Part shown: positions 43,415 to 53,904 of the stretch, one piece after another
Layout: every line of letters begins with the position of its first letter
Numbering within the stretch: position 1 is the stretch's first letter
Source: Ctena decussata
Lineage: Eukaryota; Mollusca; Bivalvia; Lucinida; Lucinidae
Direction: 5' to 3'
DNA: 64,000 nucleotides
Assembly: GCA_963989385.1 (NCBI GenBank)
Contig: OZ022509.1
Coordinates: 76,034,667-76,098,666, forward strand
Translations under genes and position numbers: made by a program
Notes under the pieces: generated by a model
Told to the model about the DNA's origin: nothing
Seen by the model: only the letters and a program-made list of their open reading frames with translations
Database searches by the model: none

Positions 43415-43742
43415 TTAGCCGCGACACGAGCAAACCGTCAAAGTGGTTGTGCGACCAGCGCAGACTCAGATCAGCCTGGGCATCCACCCAGTCTGATCAG
43501 ATTCTTCACTGTCCGCACGGAGGTAGCTTAGGCCATTAGCTACCCAGCGCAGACTCAGATCAGCCTGGGCATCCACCCAGTCTGATCAGAGTCTTCACTG
43601 TCCGCACGGAGGTAGCTTAGGCCATTAGCTACCCTTTAAGCGCTTCGCAAAGAGTCTGATCAGACTGGGCGGATGCCCAGGCTGATCTGAGTCTGCGCTG
43701 GTCGCACAACCACATTGTTGATTTTGCCGTGTCGCGGCTCAA
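43415..43742. mobile_element. GAGCCGCGACACGAG foldback, copy 12, with internal 89-bp duplication
   Basis: It is bounded by TTAGCCGCGACACGAGC and CCGTGTCGCGGCTCAA. The left-arm segment from AGCGCAGACTCAGATCAGCC to CCATTAGCTACC is present twice in tandem (43457-43545 and 43546-43634), differing at only one position by eye (GATTCTT versus GAGTCTT). Confidence 0.88.
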
Positions 43743-44162
43743 TTATCGCTTCTGCTATTCGTACATGTAGGCGAGACAAAAACTGTTTTCTGTCGCCGAT
43801 GTTGAACGAAAATGTCGACGGTAGACAGTGATATATTGCGGCGTCCAAGGTGCTGGTGTTAAACTTGTCCATGGGAAAATGCGATGTTTCTTAGTCTTTC
43901 GGTATATAACTTTCCTTTAAAGGTAGACCCCTATTGAATAGGAGGATAGATATAAAAATGGCTGTTTCCTCCCATGTAAGTGAGGCCAGTCCCTTCCGCG
44001 GGTCCACCATTATCAATGCCATATTTTTGCTGCCTGCTACGCTCCGTTTATTTTTCTTTTTATTGTATGTTGCGCTTTCACGGCGCTTTAAGTCTTTGTG
44101 TAACAATTGATCAAGTCTTGATTCACAGTTCACCAACAAATTATATTCACACTTTCTTAAAG
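43743..44162. other. No feature recognised
   Basis: Short frames on both strands here show no known motif. Confidence 0.4.
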
Positions 44163-44322
44163 TTTGCTAGCGGTCCCGGGTCGATTCCCGCTAGAGGCGG
44201 AAATCTTTTCAAACGTAAACGGGTTCCATTGCAAACAACCTTTTATTATAACTCTCCCATTGTCCCGATATGACTGAAATACTGTCGAAAAGGCCGTAAA
44301 TCGGTAGTTATTCATTCATCTT
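44163..44322 (+). mobile_element. SINE family 2, 5'-truncated copy
   Basis: It starts within the tRNA-like head (GCTAGCGGTCCCGGGTCGAT), continues GGCGGAAATCTTTTCAAACG, TTCCATTGCAAACAACC and GATATGACTGAAATACTGTC, and ends ATTCATTCATC. Confidence 0.75.
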
Positions 44323-44797
44323 AAGATTTGAAAAGCTTATTGCCCATCAGCTAAAAGCCCCAGATCGTTGACCCATATGTCTGATCGGTTGCAATTTAAC
44401 TTGCATCATATTTGAAACTTCTGTAATTTTGAGCCCTTTCTGATTTTTACTTACGCCGTTATCACTTTTCAAATAATTAAAATGTCAAGACACATCATAA
44501 TTTCATTCAAATAAATCTTTAGTCAGAAAACGTGGAGTTTGATATTTTATTATAATGCAAATTCTAGATTTTTAGATTTCTTACATAGAAACATTGAGAA
44601 ATAATTCTATAACCTTATCTTAATTGGATCTAAAATATCATGAAAAGGAAGTCCGCCTATATTGCAAAGCAATGATTTGTACTGCATCTTTTATATACCA
44701 CTTCTGCTGCGCTAGAAGCTGAACACCCTCTCATCTCATAATAGTCTCTTACATTTCTTTGTTTTTCAGTTTTGATATATCTGTAAATGCTTGGTTG

Positions 44798-45059
44798 TCA
44801 TGGGTTTCACGGCTCATTGAGACAGTATTTCAGTCTATATCGGGCCGTCTACCAGAGAGAGAGAGAGAGAGAGAAGAGAGAGAGAAGAGATGATTGACGA
44901 GAGAACAAATGTCCAAGCATCCCACCCGCACCTACTGCAAGTACAGTGAGCCCTTGCCATACTTTATCTAAATAAGTAGGTCGCCCCGGCACTGGAAGTT
45001 ATATCCAGACCCATCGACTGACCTGCGCTTCCCACCGCCGCCCCCCCCCCCCCCCCCCC
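44798..45059 (-). repeat. Family-3 repeat with GA expansion
   Basis: CATGGGTTTCACGGCTCATT, GAGACAGTATTTCAGTC, a (GA)n run at about 44859-44890, CCCACCCGCACCTACTGCAA and AGTAGGTCGCCCCGGCAC. A 19-nt C tract at 45041-45059 follows its end. Confidence 0.65.
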
Positions 45060-45517
45060 GTCCCCCTCCACACACATACAAAATAGATGCTGTATACGGT
45101 TAACGTAGGTTCGAAATAGGTTCGAAAGCAACAAGCTAAAAAAATACACTGTCAGAAACTCGACTTCACCATGTAGCATCGTTTCTCATTGACTGACGTT
45201 TCACATTCACTGCTAACGCTTTCACTGGGTACAAATAGTGCACTTGATTTAGAATGGCGATACTGTGTTGAAATCGTCGGTTTGTGGTCCACAGCAGACG
45301 CATCATCAACGAACACAAAATTGACAATTTACCTCCCAAGGTTTTGAATATTTATCCATTGTCACAAACAGTGGCACTTTCCGCAACGATCTGCGAAATT
45401 TCTCGTCAGGAAATTGGGAAATGTTATTCAGATACTTCGGCAGTCTTTGACAGCCAGTTTTTCCAAATCCGGTTGATACCTATAAGGCATCAGGGGACAG
45501 TTTAGTGCCTGGCAATG

Positions 45518-46426
45518 TATGAGGGGTGATCATTGAATAATGGAAACTAACATTTATTTCATAAGCTATGTGTCAAGACAGTATTCCAGATATATAATAC
45601 CTAAGAAGCAAGCATATTACATAAAATTAAGTTCTAAGAAATTGCTTAGGAATATCGTTGCCATAGCAACTATGCCTTATACTTATGAGGGTTTAGCCTC
45701 TAAATTTTTGCATATTTTCATGTATATTAGCTGCTGATTAGAAACAAAGAATGGATAAAAGCTAGTGATAATATGATGGCTTGGTGCTAGTCTCAGATAC
45801 TAAAAGAAATATACAGTCATTCATGACTTGCTCTTAAACCTGGCAGAAATACAGACCGTGTTAGTTTTTTGATGGAGCAAAATTTGACGTTTTTCGCTGA
45901 TTTTTCAGCCTGAGGAACCAGAATTGTGACGTCATTGCATTATAGCCGAATAAACCAAAATTATCCAGTACTTGATGACTGATCAATAAAACTTAGCATA
46001 ATACTACAAAGTACGGAATAAAATGTTAAACTCCCTAAAAATCAATTATTTTAATCCCTGTTTTAGCTTAATTCATGCCAGATTTCAGAACGTTTTCATT
46101 AAAAACCAGTGTATGTATGTTTCTAAAGCCAAAACCTAACTTAAACGGAAGATGTTCCTAAATTTTCAATTTCTCTTTACATATCGTACATAATAAGCAT
46201 AATACAAGCACCTCCTTACCAAAATGACGTCGAAAAAATTCACAGGCGACATCCGGTCTGAACGTGACGTCATATGTTGCTATGGTAACACGTTAAATTT
46301 TCAATTTCAAACATGGATTCGAAAGCGCAAAAGACATTCTTTGGTGTCACATGAAGGATTCTTATTTCAGTAAATAATCAACAAATGTACAAAGGTGTTT
46401 CCATTATTTAATGATCAACCCACGTA
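45518..46426. mobile_element. 909-bp mariner-like TIR element without transposase
   Basis: TGAGGGGTGATCATTGAATA, ATGGAAACTAAC at 45520 is matched inverted by GGTGTTTCCATTATTTAATG, ATCAACCCACG ending at 46424. TA flanks both sides (45518-45519, 46425-46426). The TIR style and TA target fit the Tc1/mariner superfamily. Frames inside are short and lack a DDE-type motif. Confidence 0.7.
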
Positions 46427-48449
46427 TTATGAAGAGAAATTATTCAGCATAGGGGTCCAAATAGACATGGTTGCAGATGTAAATTGAAATCTATGACCAT
46501 TTTAATAAAAAGTTATGTCACCTGAAATGAATTTCGAGACGTTTGTACCCATGTTCTTTGGTAGGTCAAAGTTATAACGGCTTGTAAAATTTGCAGTAGC
46601 TGACTATCGGGGTCTTTTTTAATTTCGATTTACTAAGAAAGGTACCTGATCGTGGGCATGTTTGCATAGTTTAATGATTCTTATTAACTGATGAAATACC
46701 TGAATATGTATTTGATGCTGGTATTTGACGCATAAAGTTTTTCAGTGCGGTAAATATTTGAAGTTAGTTTTTTTATCTTAATAAGAGTGAGTGGGGTATA
46801 TGCCAATCTATGCACAGCTGCAAATGGTTTCTCTATATTATGTTTAGTTTTTGCTCATCATTGGAGCACTTTGTAAAAGCAACCATTTGGTCTGGCTGAT
46901 ACAGGTACATGCTATTTAAGTTAAAGCAATGCAAGGGCGCACGGCCAGATAAACAACATATTTACTATCCCCTAATGTCTTTATCCATGTGCCGAACACG
47001 AGAGATCACAATGAGTTACAGTTTACCTCTCGCCTTAATGGTTTTTATCCCCAAGCTGATTTCTAGCGTCTACGTATTCACACTGGTCAAAGGAAACGCA
47101 CAGGCTTCGCGAAAATGCTGAGGCTTCTCAAATAGAACAAACAGGATCCAATGAAAAATGGCGGATTAGTGACAAGTAAAAAAGGTATGGGATCTACTTG
47201 CTATTAGTTATACAGCTTTTCACCGATCGTTAAATGTGACACATACCTTAAAGTACGCTCTAACCATTTGCCCTTACAGCGGCAGTAAGTTTAAGTGCCC
47301 AGATTTCAAAATGAAACAAAAAATAGACCCAAATCTCAGTTTTGACGTAAATGTATTTTGCTCTAAATTGCCCATAGTTTCCCGACTTCCCTCTTAAATA
47401 CGCGATCGAAGCTCATGTAATGCTCAGGTAATTGTACACCAAGATAATGAAGTCAAAAGGCACTCCCCAAAATAATGTCGCATCCCTACAGAAAAAAAAA
47501 TCCTTAATTTTCTTTACTACGCACCTAGCTTCAAAATCAAAAACAAAGCTGAGTCTTCTTACAGAATTTCAAATTGAAAAAAAAAAACATGAATCGTATT
47601 TGTTATGTTTTTTTATATATTTTATAAAGATACGCGCAGCCTTTTCAGTGACATTGGCTTAAAACGTTGAACTGAAGAATCACTTAGACGCACTCATACA
47701 AGCCTGCTTCAGTCTGAGCATTACGATGAGAAAATGTTGGCTAGAATCGATAGTTCACATCATTCAATTCAAATGATTAAGCTGGACAAAATTCGTTTAT
47801 CGGTATATTTCTATACAATTCAAGATTTCTTTTTTTCGTTGAATGATAACAGCCGTTCAGTCTACACGTACATTTTTTGCTTTTACCAGGTAACTAATGA
47901 ACTCATGTAGCTAATGAACTGGGGCTAGCAAACTGAGAGATACATTCTACCAGAGCAAGGGTTCTGATTGGTTACGATTTTCTGTAAAGATAACTGATAC
48001 CTCTGTAATAAGATAAACAGGCCTTGGAGGAAACCTAAGTTCAAATTGCCTCATGCAGAAAATCTGCCTTTCGATATGGAATTTGCGTGCACACAAAGGG
48101 AAAAGGTAGAAACATGCAGAAGTGTACGAATGGCATTAGAAGTTTGCTGATCTTATTCCACAGTTTCTAGAGCCAAACCCTGTAACCCTTATGCATCGCC
48201 CAAGGTTGATAGATATAAATATACAGCGAGACTCATAAAGTTTTATCTTCCATAAATGAAATGCCAGACTGCCTTTTCTCCGGACAGTGTCTTAATTGTT
48301 TACTTTAGGGGCAGTATAAACCCATTAAGGTGCCAGTTCAGCATTTCTGACATAAATAATTGTTTCAGCATTGAAATTTCACAGATACTAATGGCCAATG
48401 ATATAGCAAAAAATAGCCTCTACTGGTAGAAGCATGTCCCTATAGGCCA
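46427..48449. other. No feature recognised
   Basis: Two kilobases of AT-rich DNA. Frames at 46909-47121 and 47432-47662 (+) resemble nothing known to me, and I see no repeats. Confidence 0.45.
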
Positions 48450-49650
48450 AAGTGCAACTTGCTAGTCCCTGTTTATTAGCTACCTGTGAAAACCTATACC
48501 CAAAGGCAAAAATGGAAAGTCAGAATATTGAGTTCAGGGCAGCCATAAAGTTCCTCACTAAGGAGGGTGCAAACGCAAAGAAATCCATTGGCACATGGCC
48601 GATGTGTATGGTGATAGTAGCCCAAAGTATACCACAGTGGCAAAGTGGTCAGCAGAATTTAAACGTGGGCGAAACTCTTTAGAAGATGACCCAAGGCCAG
48701 GTCGCCCTGCTGATGTCATCAGCCAGGAGATGATTGACCGTGTTGAGAGACTTGTACTAAACGATTCAAATCAAAGTTGCCGAACTTGCTTCAGAATGTG
48801 TTATTTCTAATGGAAGTGTTTACACTATAATCCATGAACATTTAGGCATGTCAAAAGTATCAGCCAGGTGGGTACCCAGAAAACTGAACATGCAAGATCG
48901 TCAGCAAAGGGTAGAGTCAAGTCAAGAACTTCTGGAAGTGTACAATGCCAATCCAGAAGACTTTCACACTCGTCTTGTAACAGGAGATGAAACTTGGCTT
49001 CACTACTGGTACCCAGGTACTAAAACAGTGTCCATGCAATGGAAGCGCCCTGGCTCATCCCCACCTAAGAAATTTCGTACCCAACCATCAGCCGGCAAGG
49101 TAATGGCCACGGTTTTTTTGGACTCCAAAGGGATTATATTGATGGATTACAAGTCTGCTGGTACTTCAATTACAGGAGGATACTATGTCAATGTCATTAA
49201 ACAATTAAGGGTTGCTTTTACAGAAACTAACGAAGGGGAAAACTAGCCTCTGGTGTCCTTCTTTTGCATGATAATGCCCCTGTGCACAAGTCCAGAGTTG
49301 CACAAGCGGCTATTCGTGAGTGCAAGTTCGAGCAGTTAAATCACCCGCCATACAGTCCAGACCTGGCCAGCTCGACCTGGCCCCAAGTGATTATTATCTG
49401 TTTCGAAATTTGAAGTCCCACTTGCGTGGAACGAGATTTCGGGACGATGATGAGCTCAAGGCTGCTACAGAGGTTTGGTTTGGGGACCAAACAGACGACT
49501 TTTATTTCAAAGGCATAGACTGCTTAACAGAAAAGTGGGCCAAATCCATTGAAGTAAAGGAGGATTATTTTGAAAAAATACTGTTGAAACCATATTCCAA
49601 TCTGTGAGTTAAACTCCGAGTTCTACGAACTTATTGAACTCCCTTCGTAA
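48450..49650 (+). pseudogene. mariner transposase, copy 2, frameshifted
   Basis: A DD34D mariner transposase in pieces. The start is MESQNIEFRAAIKFL at 48512. The helix-turn-helix region is HMADVYGDSSPKYTTVAKW, WSAEFKRGRNSLEDD, PRPGRP. MSKVSARWVPRKL (48848) and LVTGDETWLHYWYPG (first catalytic Asp) follow, then LLHDNAPVHKSRV near 49263 (second Asp) and DLAPSDYYLFRNLKSHL (third Asp). Breaks: one base missing near 48575, one extra near 48770, one or two extra near 49240, and an inserted 14-nt repeat of CTGGCCAGCTCGAC near 49365 beside the third Asp. The right end CTCCGAGTTCTACGAACTTA, TTGAACTCCCTTCG (to about 49650) looks like a mariner inverted repeat. The matching left end was not found, so it may be 5'-truncated. 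Confidence 0.87.
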
Positions 49651-49683
49651 GTGCCTATAGGTTTCGTAGTCTCCTTGATCATA

Positions 49684-50034
49684 CTTTCAAATTTTCCTCT
49701 TAAAATGAGTTTGTTTAGGTTTCAGAAAGTTCAACAATACAGCAATATGACAGTGAAACCTTACTAAATCCGGATTAAAAGGGTCACATACTTCACTCGC
49801 TTGAATATTATTATTATTACTTACCAGGATTACATCTATTAGTGAGGAAGAAGATTCTGTAAAATGTGTTGCTCCAGTTATTAATTGCAATAATTTAAAT
49901 GATGTCATAAGATCAGTGAGGTTTTTACTCTTGTTAGTTATTAACAAATCAATATGAAGGTCACCTAAGATGAGTATATCTTCAATGTTTGGGATTTTTG
50001 CTTTTTCAATAGACTCATATATTAAAAGCTCCAT
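49684..50034 (-). pseudogene. LINE endonuclease fragment
   Basis: Minus-strand frame with IPNIEDILILGDLHIDLL (the GDFN-type catalytic box as GDLH), FTESSSSLIDVILVSNNNN (the SxxD-type box), RFHCHIAVLLNFLKPKQTHF. It is the C-terminal part of an APE endonuclease related to, but distinct from, the LINE at 39.5-40.6 kb. Cut on the left by the mariner and on the right by repeat R. Confidence 0.8.
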
Positions 50035-50520
50035 AGTCCTATCAGCAGTAAAACGCTCAAAATCAAATCATTGTCAAAAGTTGTTCAAACTTCATGTTTG
50101 GTTATGAAATGTTGGTTGGTGTGCATATATTGAGCCATATAACTGGCAAAAAGTAGAGAAAACAAGTTTTTGAAAAATAACAAATCGCTTAACAAAATAC
50201 TATTTCCTGTTCTGGTTTCCCGTATAGCAATGCTATAGAAACATAGGCGGGATAGTGATTGGGACTCCACGCCTGAAAAAAAAAAACATGAATACATTGT
50301 ATTTTTACCATTTTATGAAATCGAAAGTAGGTCATTTTAGTTGGCAACTAAAATGACCCAAATAAGTTTTCAAACCCTTTTTATGTGAAGCTCAAGGATG
50401 TTTTATTTTTTTAAAGTTGGCTAATTACAATCATTTACTATTACGAAACTATAGCGAGAAGGTTGCAGTAATACCTGATGTTAAATTTTTTCATGCTGAT
50501 AGAGCAATGGGGCCTTTAAG
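50031..50520 (+). repeat. Dispersed repeat R, copy 3
   Basis: CCATAGTCCTATCAGCAG through GTTCAAACTTCATGTTTGG, CATAGGCGGGATAGTGATTG, GAAAGTAGGTCATTTTAGTT to GCTGATAGAGCAATGGGGCC. This is the most complete copy and defines a length near 490 bp. Confidence 0.7.
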
Positions 50521-51547
50521 TTCCAATAATGGTTATTTGCATTTGATGGTCTATACATGCCACAAACTAGCACAAAATGACCTCGAACTTTAACCTGAAT
50601 CCTCCTAGTCCTTAGCTGCCATAGTTGAGTTAGCAGTAAGCCTTGAGAAAAACTAAATTCCTGCAGAATTTGCTTAGTAAAATATGAGCATACAGAAGTG
50701 TACACTTTCTTTGGCCTTTGAGTATTATTGCACCTAATATCTGACCGAAATTTTATGGAATGTAGCTCTGATCAACTAATGAAACGTGTCGAACATTTAA
50801 TGGAGCATGCTTGAATTATTTTAGGGAGCTGGGGAGATTTGGGCATTATTTTCAGGGAGCTGGGGAGAACTAACCCCCCAATCCCCCACCCCACCCCCAG
50901 TAGGGCCTCATTAAGAACTCTTTACGAAGTCGCTGTAGTAGTTGTCGAAAATTTAAAATACTCTGCAAAAATAAAAGAAATACAATGTCGTATTAAGGGT
51001 TTGACTGGTACACAACAAACATGCCAAGTTTATCGCGAGTTGCAAAAACGTTGTCAAAACAATGGAGGAAATATTGCTTATTTATAAAAGATATAACTTT
51101 CCTACTCTTAATGTGATTACGAAATCCATATCGCTACATTCGTCTCGAAGCCCATAAAGGCACATTTGGCAAACAGTGCAGACCAAGATCAGACACCGCG
51201 TAAGATAAATGAGTATTTCTCCATACAATGAAATACAAATTCCAGATACCCTGTAACTTACAAATGGACTAATCCATTTGATAGGGATAGAAAGTCCACT
51301 GAGTATAAATGGTTAAATAATGAGCATTGGTGTAGTGAACAGCGGGGTCGGCAATTACTTGGGTATTATTTGAAAGTGCCCCGAGGAAAGAGAGGGGGAG
51401 GGCTACAGCCTGTCTGAAACGTAAAGACTCGAGTTAGCCAAAGCGTCACATGTGATTTCCTCCCTCTTCGGTTATGACATTTCACTTTTCGAAGGAATAT
51501 GTATGGTAGGTCTTTTTTTGTCAGAGTCTGTTTCAGATCTTGAATGC
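50521..51547. other. No gene; short direct repeat and diverged repeat
   Basis: AGGGAGCTGGGGAGA occurs twice 31 bp apart near 50823 and 50854. AGTGCAGACCAAGATCAGAC (about 51176) recalls a diverged foldback family seen near 22.4, 56.0 and 61.3 kb. Confidence 0.4.
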
Positions 51548-51555
51548 TTTATAAG
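51548..51555 (+). promoter_or_regulatory. Possible TATA box of the FReD gene
   Basis: TTTATAAG about 95 bp upstream of the presumed ATG at 51649, in a suitable place for a short 5' UTR. No other core element is certain. Confidence 0.35.
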
Positions 51556-51648
51556 CCCATCTCATTTCAATAAATTATAACTTTATGCTGAGTTGTTGTC
51601 GCATCAATTCATCGAGTTAAGCGACTGTGGCAGGACGAAATCGTAGCA

Positions 51649-52252
51649 ATGTCTGAGATAAGTAAACAAATATGTTTTATCCTTCTGACTGCATGGGTCT
51701 TTCTGCAAGTTGAAACTTACGAGTTACAACGATTGTCGGAGAGAATTGACGACATGGAACTAAAAATTGTACGAGAGGGCCAGCACACTCGACAGGATGT
51801 TCATAAGCTGCAAGAAGCTATCGAGAGAATAGAAGAAGGTTTGAACGTTACATACCTTGATGCCGAATATATCTTTAGCCAGTTACCGTCTGCCAAATTA
51901 ACGGGACTTGAAACCAGAGTTTGAAGAACTTGAAGAAACAGTGGAAGACGAGAAGGATTTAGACTCGAAATCTCGTCGTCACGTGCTTGAAATTGACGTT
52001 CTTATTGACACTTTGCTAGATCAAAATCACAGGATTTCAACCGATCTTAGTTACATTATCAGTGGCGTGGAACGATTAACGGAAAAAGTAAAAGGGCTTG
52101 AAAAATCTGTTGAAGATTTGTCTGGTAATACTTGTGGAATCACGCAGCCAGAAGACAAGTCCTATCGTTCATGTCTTGATGCATTGAAGCACGGACGCAC
52201 AAAGTCAGGGGTTTATACAGTCAAACCAGATTCAGACGAAGATCCACTAGAG
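51649..52252 (+). CDS. Fibrinogen-related protein, exon 1 (frameshifted)
   Basis: The ATG at 51649 begins MSEISKQICFILLTAWVFLQ, a good signal peptide (hydrophobic core about residues 8-20). Heptad-rich coiled coil follows (LSERIDDMELKIVRE, VHKLQEAIERIEE), with an N-linked sequon in GLNVTYL. This frame stops at TGA 51922-51924. The +1 frame (open from about 51899) continues the same style: FEELEETVEDEKDLDSK, HVLEIDVLIDTLLD, VERLTEKVKGLEKSVEDL. It then enters the FReD start SCLDALKHGRTKSGVYTVKP. One extra base between about 51890 and 51925 explains the break. The exon ends CTAGAG/GTAATA at 52252 (phase 0). The likely role is a secreted, oligomerising lectin-like recognition protein (ficolin/FREP-like). 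Confidence 0.8.
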
Positions 52253-52346
52253 GTAATACAGCTTTTTTTTAATGCGTATACCTTTTTGTCAAATTGGTTT
52301 TAGACTCTATGCAGCATTTTGTCATTCCCTGAGTGACACTCCTTTA

Positions 52347-52543
52347 AACCCCGGTAGCTCAGTTGCGTAAACGCTGGCCTGCTGACCTAGCGGCCCCGGG
52401 TTCGAGACCCGCCGGCGGAAATCTTTCCGTCCGCAACGGAGCTCCATTTGCACACAGCCTTTCATTAAAACCATCCCATCGTCCTGATATGACTGAAATA
52501 CTGGTAAAAAGGACGTAAAATCGCCAGTGTTCCATCCATCTAC
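52347..52543 (+). mobile_element. SINE family 2 (tRNA-derived), in the FReD intron
   Basis: The tRNA-like head has A box TAGCTCAGTTGCGTAA and B box GGTTCGAGACC (52399-52409). The body follows (CGGCGGAAATCTTTCCGTCC, CACAGCCTTTCATTAAAACC, GATATGACTGAAATACTGG) and a CCATCCATC tail. The flanking near-duplication is GACACTCCTTTA (52335-52346) and GACACACCTTA (52544-52554). Confidence 0.88.
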
Positions 52544-52569
52544 GACACACCTTAGCTCAATCCGCAATT

Positions 52570-52988
52570 TACTGTAAATACCTAGTATCTGCGGTATCAA
52601 AACTTCGTAATTTAATGAAAATGAAATATTAGCGCAGTTTAATTTTAGCGGCCAAGATATGTTACATGCAACATAGCCCCAGAAGATAAAGAAAATTTGA
52701 TTTTCGACATTTATTTATTTACTCTTTTTTTAACTTTTTGGTCATGATATACATTTACGTTGTGACATTCATTAGAATCGCCTATAAGAGGAGATTCCAA
52801 TGCGATTCAACAACGTTTATCTTAATGGAAGGCTATAGAAAATCCCTTATGAACCCCGGTAAAATATACATGTATGCACCCTTTTTTATAGGTCAAATAT
52901 TGTCGGAGTTATATTTTGACGCTCTTTTTCTTTACCGCCAATAGGGCCAACATTATGTTGCCGCCAAATATATGTGTTTTACAGTAAC
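52570..52988. mobile_element. Foldback remnant in the FReD intron
   Basis: TTTACTGTAAATACC, TGCGGTATCAAAACTTCG, TTTTAGCGG at the left and CCGCCAAATATATGTG, TTTTACAGTAA at the right echo the ends of the 3873-4278 element. A hairpin-like AATCGCCTATAAGAGGAGATT lies near 52770. Confidence 0.5.
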
Positions 52989-53241
52989 CTAATCATAATG
53001 AGCCGCTTTATGCAGGGTGGCTGCCTTACGCAACAGTGTATATTATGTCGTCCATTGAAGCAAACAGAAGTCTCGCCGCAAAAATGACTTCAAAACAAAG
53101 AAGTATATCATGTACTGAGAGATGCGCTTTACAGAAGTTTGGTATAAATGATAATGGCAGGATTGCTTCAACTGAGAGAGTACTTATTCACCTTAAAAAT
53201 ATAACATGTACCTAACAGTGTGGTCTGTTACTATTCCCCAG

Positions 53242-53808
53242 GTCTACTGTAACCAAGAAACTGACGACGGGGGATGGACGGTGTTCCAACGCCGCCAAGA
53301 CGGATCCGTTGATTTCTATAGGAACTGGCAAGATTACAAGGTCGGCTTTGGCGACCTTCAGGGAAAATTCTGGCTGGGGAACGACAACATCCATCGCCTC
53401 CTGTCGGTAAATAGTCAAAACGAACTTCGTGTGGATCTTGGCGATTTTGAAAACAACACAGCGTACGCTCATTATAATACGTTTATGGTAGGACCAGAAA
53501 GCGAAAAGTATATGTTGATAGCGCAGGGATATACAGGTACCGCTGGAAATTCCTTGTTACTACATGACGGTCAGAAGTTCTCAACAAAAGATACAGACAA
53601 TGATGGACATGTGTTAGTGCACTGTTCACAGCTGAATAAGGGTGGTTGGTGGTATCGAGGTTGTCACTATGCGAATTTAAACGGTCTTGATATCGCTGAC
53701 AATCCGCACATCAGTAAGACGGCAAGCGTTAGCTGGTATGACTGGAAGAATAAAAGATACCCATTAAAATTTTCCGAAATGAAATTTCGTGAGGTGGAGA
53801 GAAACTGA
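53242..53808 (+). CDS. Fibrinogen-related protein, exon 2 (FReD domain)
   Basis: Exon 2 encodes the remainder of a fibrinogen-related domain in 188 codons and a TGA at 53806-53808. Diagnostic segments are VYCNQETDDGGWTVFQRRQD, GSVDFYRNWQDYKVGFGD, GKFWLGNDNIHRL, ELRVDLGDFENNTAYAHYN and YTGTAGNSLLLHDGQKFST. Next come KDTDNDGHVLVHCSQLNKGG, WWYRGCHYANLNG and a C-terminal PLKFSEMKFREVERN. DTDND matches the Ca2+-binding loop; the following Cys of HCS and the Cys of RGCHYANLNG are the usual disulfide pair. The usual NCA near the ligand pocket is HCS. The domain is complete, so this half looks functional. The exon lies 989 bp from exon 1. Family knowledge points to carbohydrate or acetyl-group binding in innate immunity; the ligand cannot be read from the sequence. 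Confidence 0.93.
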   Translation, partial: VYCNQETDDGGWTVFQRRQDGSVDFYRNWQDYKVGFGDLQGKFWLGNDNIHRLLSVNSQNELRVDLGDFENNTAYAHYNTFMVGPESEKYMLIAQGYTGTAGNSLLLHDGQKFSTKDTDNDGHVLVHCSQLNKGGWWYRGCHYANLNGLDIADNPHISKTASVSWYDWKNKRYPLKFSEMKFREVERN

Positions 53809-53898
53809 TACGGCAACCATAATATAAATCAGTATAGTCCATTTGCTCCCAAGTGCAAACGGGGTTTTGCTTACTTCCTCGAAAACGATGAAAAGTTC

Positions 53899-53904
53899 AT
53901 TAAA
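53899..53904 (+). terminator. Possible polyadenylation signal
   Basis: ATTAAA, the common variant of AATAAA, 91 nt after the FReD stop codon, followed by TG/T-rich sequence. Weak evidence. Confidence 0.3.

Larger units (their letters stand above)
52253..53241 (+). other. FReD-gene intron carrying two transposable elements
   Basis: The donor GTAATA at 52253 and acceptor TATTCCCCAG ending 53241 join LE to VYC in frame. The intron is 989 bp. A SINE (52347-52543) and a foldback-like element (about 52570-52988) make up more than half of it. Confidence 0.8.

Noticed and set aside
51908..51925. A small intron or programmed frameshift explaining the exon 1 frame break
   Set aside because: No GT/AG pair of suitable spacing and no slippery heptamer were evident. 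A single-base indel is simpler.
52322..52600. Minus-strand 92-codon frame in the FReD intron
   Set aside because: It is an antisense reading of the intronic SINE.
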